Origin: Aporrectodea caliginosa
Taxonomy: Eukaryota > Annelida > Clitellata > Crassiclitellata > Lumbricidae
Reading direction: 5' to 3'
Length of the DNA stretch: 64,000 nucleotides
Assembly (NCBI GenBank): GCA_020284085.1
Contig: JACEVL010000771.1
Span: forward strand, 117,001 to 181,000
Part shown: piece by piece, positions 59,335 to 64,000 of the stretch
Layout of the letters: each line of letters begins with the position of its first letter
Numbering within the stretch: position 1 is the stretch's first letter
Notes under the pieces: generated by a model
What the model saw: only the letters and a program-made list of their open reading frames with translations
Told to the model about the DNA's origin: nothing
Database searches by the model: none
Made by a program: the position numbers and the translations under genes

Positions 59335-59640
59335 GCTTGAGACTTTTGGTTTAGTAATTTCATGTATAATAGGGGTCTATGACGACATTTATCATTTGTG
59401 ACCTCGCTTCATGTACGTTACATCATGTTTCATCATACGCTTCATCGACCCTGGCCACAGGCAATCTAAGGGATTGCAAAAACGGCCAAATCGTGATTGA
59501 AAACCCAGTCGACGAGAAGCTCTACACCTCTCCTAAAGAAACTATTGATAAACACTTGACTGACTGCTTACCGATATTTTGTTCCTTTTTGTTCGGCGAT
59601 AAAACCTGTTCATTCATTTAATGTCCGTAGACAATAAGTT
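59335..59640 (+). repeat. Intergenic module, 3' part
   Basis: Matches 25920-26150 ('tctatgacgacatttatcat', 'tggccacaggcaatctaagg'). It contains the open frame 'ATGNLRDCKNGQIVIENPVD' and 'EKLYTSPKETIDKHL'. It ends where a LINE tail begins. Confidence 0.5.
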
Positions 59641-59642
59641 CT

Positions 59643-59677
<35 letters not shown>

Positions 59678-59935
59678 CTTTTATTGTTTCCATAGAATAG
59701 TTTACAAGTAGTGATCCAGAATAATCATAATCAACGATCATAAGTTTGGAAATTAAAACAGACCGATCACATTATTATCTTATTAACGTTTGAGGGGAAC
59801 AATCGGGTTCCCAGAAGGGACTGAAGTCCCGCTAAGTTAGAGATACCCGTGTACCATGTTAGCAGAGGGATGACAGTTGAGTATAGTCTACACAAATAGC
59901 ATTGTCAGAAAAAAATGTATAGTCGTACTTTATTT
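59641..59935 (-). mobile_element. LINE 3' end with (TTGA)n tail
   Basis: (CAAT)n at 59644-59678, followed by 'ccttttattgtttccataga' and 'gttcccagaagggactgaag'. This is the same kind of 3' UTR as 28490-28600 but diverged. No coding part remains. Confidence 0.55.
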
Positions 59936-60106
59936 TGCAGTTTCTGTTCGGAATCAGAAATGAATGAATACCAGTGTCTTGATTAGGAGACTCCGTAAGT
60001 CATTTGTTGAACTCAGGATTACCTTGCTCCATGTAGGCCACCTAATGGAATGGATTTGCAATCGGAACCATTATAGGTCACCTAATGGAATGGATTTGCA
60101 GTCATG

Positions 60107-60579
60107 CAGTGTGATTCTCCTTACAGATTTTATTTTAGTTATAGTTATAGTTATAGTTAATGGATTTTTATTTTAGTTAATTTTAGTTACAACTTAGTTA
60201 CAATAATTAAGGCTATAAGCAAAATTGTGCGTATTAACACGCTGTTTCACAATTTTGTTCAAAGTGTTGAAAGCCTTTGAAGCATGGGGTGCATTCAGCT
60301 TCATGAATACACAAGTTTCCAAAGTAACTGACAAATTGCATAATAAAAATATCGCACTTTTCGTTCTCATTTATGTCGAATCGTCCATATTGCACTTCCT
60401 ATTTTTATTTTTTGCATTAACGAAAATAAAGATGAATTTTCGTTAGTGTTATTTTCGTTATAGTTATAGTTATAGTTGATGATATTTTGTACTTATAGTT
60501 ATAGTTATCGTTAACGAAATCATTTTATTTTCGTTAACGAACAGTTTCGTTATCGTTATCGTTTACGAGAATCACACTG
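60107..60579. mobile_element. hAT-type MITE rich in GTTATA repeats
   Basis: Perfect 13-bp inverted ends (CAGTGTGATTCTC) and the 8-bp duplication CAGTCATG at 60099-60106 and 60580-60587. The interior near both ends consists of (GTTATA)n and GTTAACGAAA repeats. The module copies after genes A and B show the empty site (about 25385, 46298). Non-coding. Confidence 0.9.
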
Positions 60580-60792
60580 CAGTCATGTACGTCTAAGCGC
60601 CCTCTATTGGCTGCAGACAGATTAGTTTTTCTTCTTCTCTGGAATCGGATGATTTTCTGGGAATGTTCACTCAATATCAAAATAGACATATTGAAACGAT
60701 GCCTCCTAAAATGCAATGCAGCTGGGCCTACACCGAGAACACTGCTGTGGAGCACATAATTAGGTCAAAACTCAATAAGAGCAGATGGTTCC

Positions 60793-61271
60793 GCGACAAT
60801 TCGTCTACCGACATTTCGTCTACGACACTTCGTCTACAGACATTTCGTCTACAAGTGTATCCGTAATTCCATATACATTTTGGTTAATCAACAGAGGCCG
60901 CTTTCTTATTGTTTCGCTAAAACGTGCTATATATTCTCAGGAATCCAGCTTCTAATTACTGAAAAGATTATTTTCATCAATCCAGCTTCTATTGAATGGA
61001 AACTTATTTTCATCCATGCATCGAGGTTGATTTCCAGCTTCTATTTACGGGAAAAATTATTTCGGATCAATCCAGTTTCTATTTCAACAAAGGAATGCTT
61101 TATCAATCCCACTTTCAACACAGGAATGTTTTTATCAATCCCACAGTTTTTTCATCAATCTAGCTTCCATTTTAAAGTGACAATATCAAATAACTTTGTA
61201 GACGAAATGTCGTTAGACGAAGTGTCTGTAGACGAAGTGTCGTAGACGAAATGTCGGTAGACGAATTGTCG
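60793..61271. mobile_element. MITE with phrase-repeat inverted ends (GACATTTCGTCTAC) and 37-bp satellite
   Basis: The left end has four phrases of 14-15 bp: CGACAATTCGTCTAC, CGACATTTCGTCTAC, GACACTTCGTCTAC and AGACATTTCGTCTAC. The right end (61195-61271) is the mirrored array. The interior is the 37-bp satellite unit (complement of GAAGCTGGATTGATGAAAA), about eight or nine degenerate copies, also present in the MITE at 5071-5575. Target duplication unclear. Confidence 0.8.
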
Positions 61272-62283
61272 TGACTCCCGTGCGGATAAGTCGAGAAAAT
61301 TCTAACAAGCTATAGATTAGTCAACTGTGATGATTCACTGTTCGCGGCCACCTGGCGTCTATTTCAGCACTCCAAAAGAAAAGTACAACTCGGAGTTTTT
61401 CACGCTTGAGAAATGACTCAGTTCATCAGAATTGTAATAAATCCTAGCGTGTATTTCAGACACAACCTTTCAAATAAATTGTCCGAAATGTCAATGGTGC
61501 TCCATCAAGCGTTAACTCCTCAAATAACAGGCCAACAGCAAATCGGGTGATCAATGTATGTGTAATAAATCCTTTCTTCTATATTGAACATAGATGGGAT
61601 TGTGCGAGTTTGACAAACTGCAATCGATAGTTTGACACGTTAGGTCAAGTAATTTTAAGTATATACGACGGCAATAGACGTGTCTTCGCACAGTTATCCC
61701 TACATTTATATATAATTTCCGCTTGATTTGAAAATGTAACTTTTAAACCATCGCTTTTTCTATAGCGACAAAATAACTATAGCCTGGACCCTGATTATAT
61801 TTCAATGAATTCATCGGATGATACCTACTCTTCACCACCGCTCGCCCGTTTGAATGGACGCCACGCCATTTAGTATATATCTCCGTGCAAGTGCCGTGCT
61901 AGCCCAAGATTTAAATTTCTGAAATAAGCCAGCATCGGGAAATGAACCGCGACCCGCACGCTCTCTATAATAGCAAAAAGGCGTAACATACGCAGCTCTT
62001 ACCAATGTAGCTAGATGATGTCTTTGGCTTATCGGAAAATCCCGAAATGCCTGGCAAATGCTCTATTTAGGTGGCCGTATGCCGTACATCGAGTCATCGA
62101 CGTATAATGGGTGACACAGCATAACACAACTAAAGTTGTACTGTGAAGTGAAGCCTACACCTACTGAACTTTCTGCCATGCTTGACGTCATGTAGAGCTC
62201 ATTAACATAATATTATCTATGTCCATCCAATCCACGACCTCATATAAATAACGCATCCAATAAACGTCGATGATGAGATTATC

Positions 62284-62326
62284 TAGCCGTTTGCGTGCCT
62301 GTGACGTCACGCATGGCAAACGGCTA
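62284..62326. repeat. 43-bp palindrome centred on a CRE-like TGACGTCA
   Basis: TAGCCGTTTGC and its complement flank GTGACGTCAC. It lies in a segment (about 62215-62555) that may be a MITE bounded by TGTCCATCC/GGATGGACA. Confidence 0.6.
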
Positions 62327-62749
62327 GGCTTAAGCTTGAATCTCTTATGATGTGTCCACCCAATAATTATACGTCGATGTGAGACGTTGTGAGAAATCAG
62401 AAATGGCGGCGTAATTTTTCAACGGTAGTCCCCACTTCGAAATTTAAAATGTACATATATCGGCATTTAAAGTAATTTGCGAGCTGAAAATTGTCGCGTT
62501 TACCCACAAATTCGCGTAAAAATGTTTCGGAGCCTTTAGTGGGATGGACACTGGACAAAAAAAACCAAAGAAACAAACAAAAGGAAGAACAAACTTTGAG
62601 AAATATAGCATAAATTCATCATTTGTGGCGTCGCTTCTTGTATGAGTTGTATCGTATACCATGAATGATCATACGCATCGTCGAACCTTTTGCAATGGCG
62701 ACAGGCAATCTAAGCCTTTCTAAGGGGCTGCAAGAGTGGTAAAATCGTA

Positions 62750-63230
62750 TTTGATACCCCAGGCGACGAGAAACTTGAAACTATCCGAACAAAGCGCTTT
62801 ATAGACCTTCGACAGTATACTTAGAAGGTCATCGAGACCTCTTAGAGGGCTTTTCTCGCAGGATTTTACGTCCATGTTCAGTAAAGCAAGAAACACTAGC
62901 GTATCCGCGGCGAGAGCGTGTTGCGGCAATACAGCGATACCAACTCTTCCTGGTTGAGAGTACTGGTCTGGGCAATGAACGGATAATGAAGACAACGTCA
63001 ATCGTCCTAACTTTGCTCAGATTCAATCCATAAACATTCGAGCCTGAGTACTATGAAGGTGAGATCCCAGTCGATATACTCACCATGGACAGAAAGATGG
63101 CCCCCGCAAAATAAAAGTTGGAAATGCCTCTCTCCACAAAACTGCCCTTATTGCACATGCAAACATGACCCTGCATGCAAAATTTTGGACAGATTGGACT
63201 ATATTTAGAGGGTGCTCCTTTTTCAAACTT
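62750..63230 (+). pseudogene. Unrecognised gene-like sequence, copy 2
   Basis: Parallel to 47395-47960: 'GCKSGKIVFDTPGDEKL', then after stops 'YPRRERVAAIQRYQLFLVES' and 'EPEYYEGEIPVDILTMDRKM', followed by a frameshift and 'KVGNASLHKTALIAHANMTL'. Protein text is kept better than silent positions would suggest, although the frame is broken in both copies. Confidence 0.5.
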
Positions 63231-63335
63231 CGCAAACCGTGATAGTATGAACCTGTCAAGAAAACAAGTGTAATTCTGAACAACGAATAGCCTAATCAAA
63301 TAATTATATATACTGCAGTGTTAATGCTTAGTCAG

Positions 63336-64000
63336 TAGGGTGGTTCTTAAAAACAAAAGTGTGAAACTAATGTTCGCCAAGGTTCCATTTGGTTCCATTC
63401 CATCCAGAAACATCACACAAAAAGTTGTTTGAAAAAATTTTAATATTTAGGACTGCCACAACACCGTCAAAGTTTCACCCTTTATCAAATATGGGAGCAC
63501 TCGAACAGTAAGCATAATAGTTGTAATCAACCATGAAATGTGAACACTTAAACCAGGAATAAATTCAACTGCCTGTAGTAGGTCCAGATTACAGCACAAT
63601 TACATTTATTGCATGCCTGGTTACTAGTGATTACACTGATTAGTGATTAAAATTATTTATTAGAGTTATTATTATTATTGAGGAAATGGTAAAAAGTTAA
63701 TAACTTCTACAAATATGGTCATATTCTGAAAGTTAACACATCATTTTATTCAGTTTTAAGAGCTCTTTCTAGCGGTATATTGACTGGCAGTTAATTAGTT
63801 TTCAATTGGAATATTTTACAAGAAAACCTAAAATTTTCTCGAAAAACGCTTTGTCTCGTAACTTTGGCCCTCTGGTGGGGGCGGAAGACATTAATATTTT
63901 TTTTCAAATTTTGAACACTGTTTGATCCATGCCATTAGGCAACTTTTGGTTGCTATTACTTTTCGAAATTCTAATTTTCGCTTATTTTCCACTGCACCCT
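63336..64000. mobile_element. MITE related to the 31.5 kb transposon, reaching the window edge
   Basis: Starts TAGGGTGGTTC and ends CCACTGCACCCT at the last base. The 310 bases from 63687 match 32870-33185, including 'gccattaggcaacttttggt'. The module copy after gene B has no such element at 'ctgcagtgttactgctt' (47982-48000). Confidence 0.75.

Larger units (their letters stand above)
59939..62700 (+). repeat. Intergenic module, last copy, split by MITEs
   Basis: The start matches 25226 and 46125 ('gcagtttctgt'). 60588-60780 and 61290-61680 match 25395-26000 and 46680-47290. A 36-bp tandem duplication occurs at 60035-60106. Two MITEs interrupt it (60107-60579, 60793-61271). Confidence 0.5.

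Overview
This is a eukaryotic, repeat-dense, AT-rich window that looks like a marine invertebrate. Genes are split by GT-AG introns. Non-LTR retrotransposon fragments, a tRNA-derived SINE, several DNA-transposon families and long microsatellites fill the rest. The mixture (CR1/L2-like, jockey-like and RTE-like LINEs, FLYWCH-carrying elements, hAT-type MITEs, abundant TAGGCCTA words) would fit an echinoderm or another invertebrate deuterostome, but the species cannot be fixed from sequence alone. None of the host exons is visible as a full-length ORF; they were recovered by comparing paralogous units with each other.

The backbone is a tandem array, all on the + strand, of genes for small secreted single-domain von Willebrand factor A (vWA) proteins. 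Gene A (12297-22683), gene B (33627-41401) and gene C (49270-52941) share one architecture: a signal-peptide exon, two vWA exons and a short C-terminal exon. A and B add a tiny last coding exon. Intron phases agree and the spliced lengths are exact multiples of three (229, 230 and 218 codons). The 3' UTR of a fourth copy (D) lies at about 754-1600, and a decayed exon 2 of a fifth copy lies at 27220-27312. A and B are close relatives. C and D share a different last exon. MIDAS residues and cysteines differ between copies, and in C the usual ITDG aspartate is glutamate.

Between the genes lies a second multi-copy, gene-like but unrecognised module (around 2.9, 10.9, 25.2-26.1, 30.0-31.1, 46.1-48.0, 59.3 and 59.9-63.3 kb), together with old LINE 3' ends that were duplicated along with the array. 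The A/B paralogy acts as an internal control: many mobile elements sit in only one copy, so the other shows the empty site.

Other regions: 2-8.4 kb is a cluster of DNA transposons (a 2.7 kb element with a broken transposase gene, itself interrupted by a MITE; a FLYWCH-coding element with repeat-built ends; a Tc1/mariner deletion derivative). 54.4-58.5 kb is a multi-level nest: a LINE on the - strand carrying a SINE, a 2 kb RTE-like LINE with a 562-codon reverse-transcriptase ORF, and a solo LTR that itself contains a SINE. 59-64 kb holds the module with three MITEs.

The two most interesting observations are the vWA array itself and a set of elements whose terminal inverted repeats are built from short degenerate phrases (about 13-16 bp), with a different phrase in each element.
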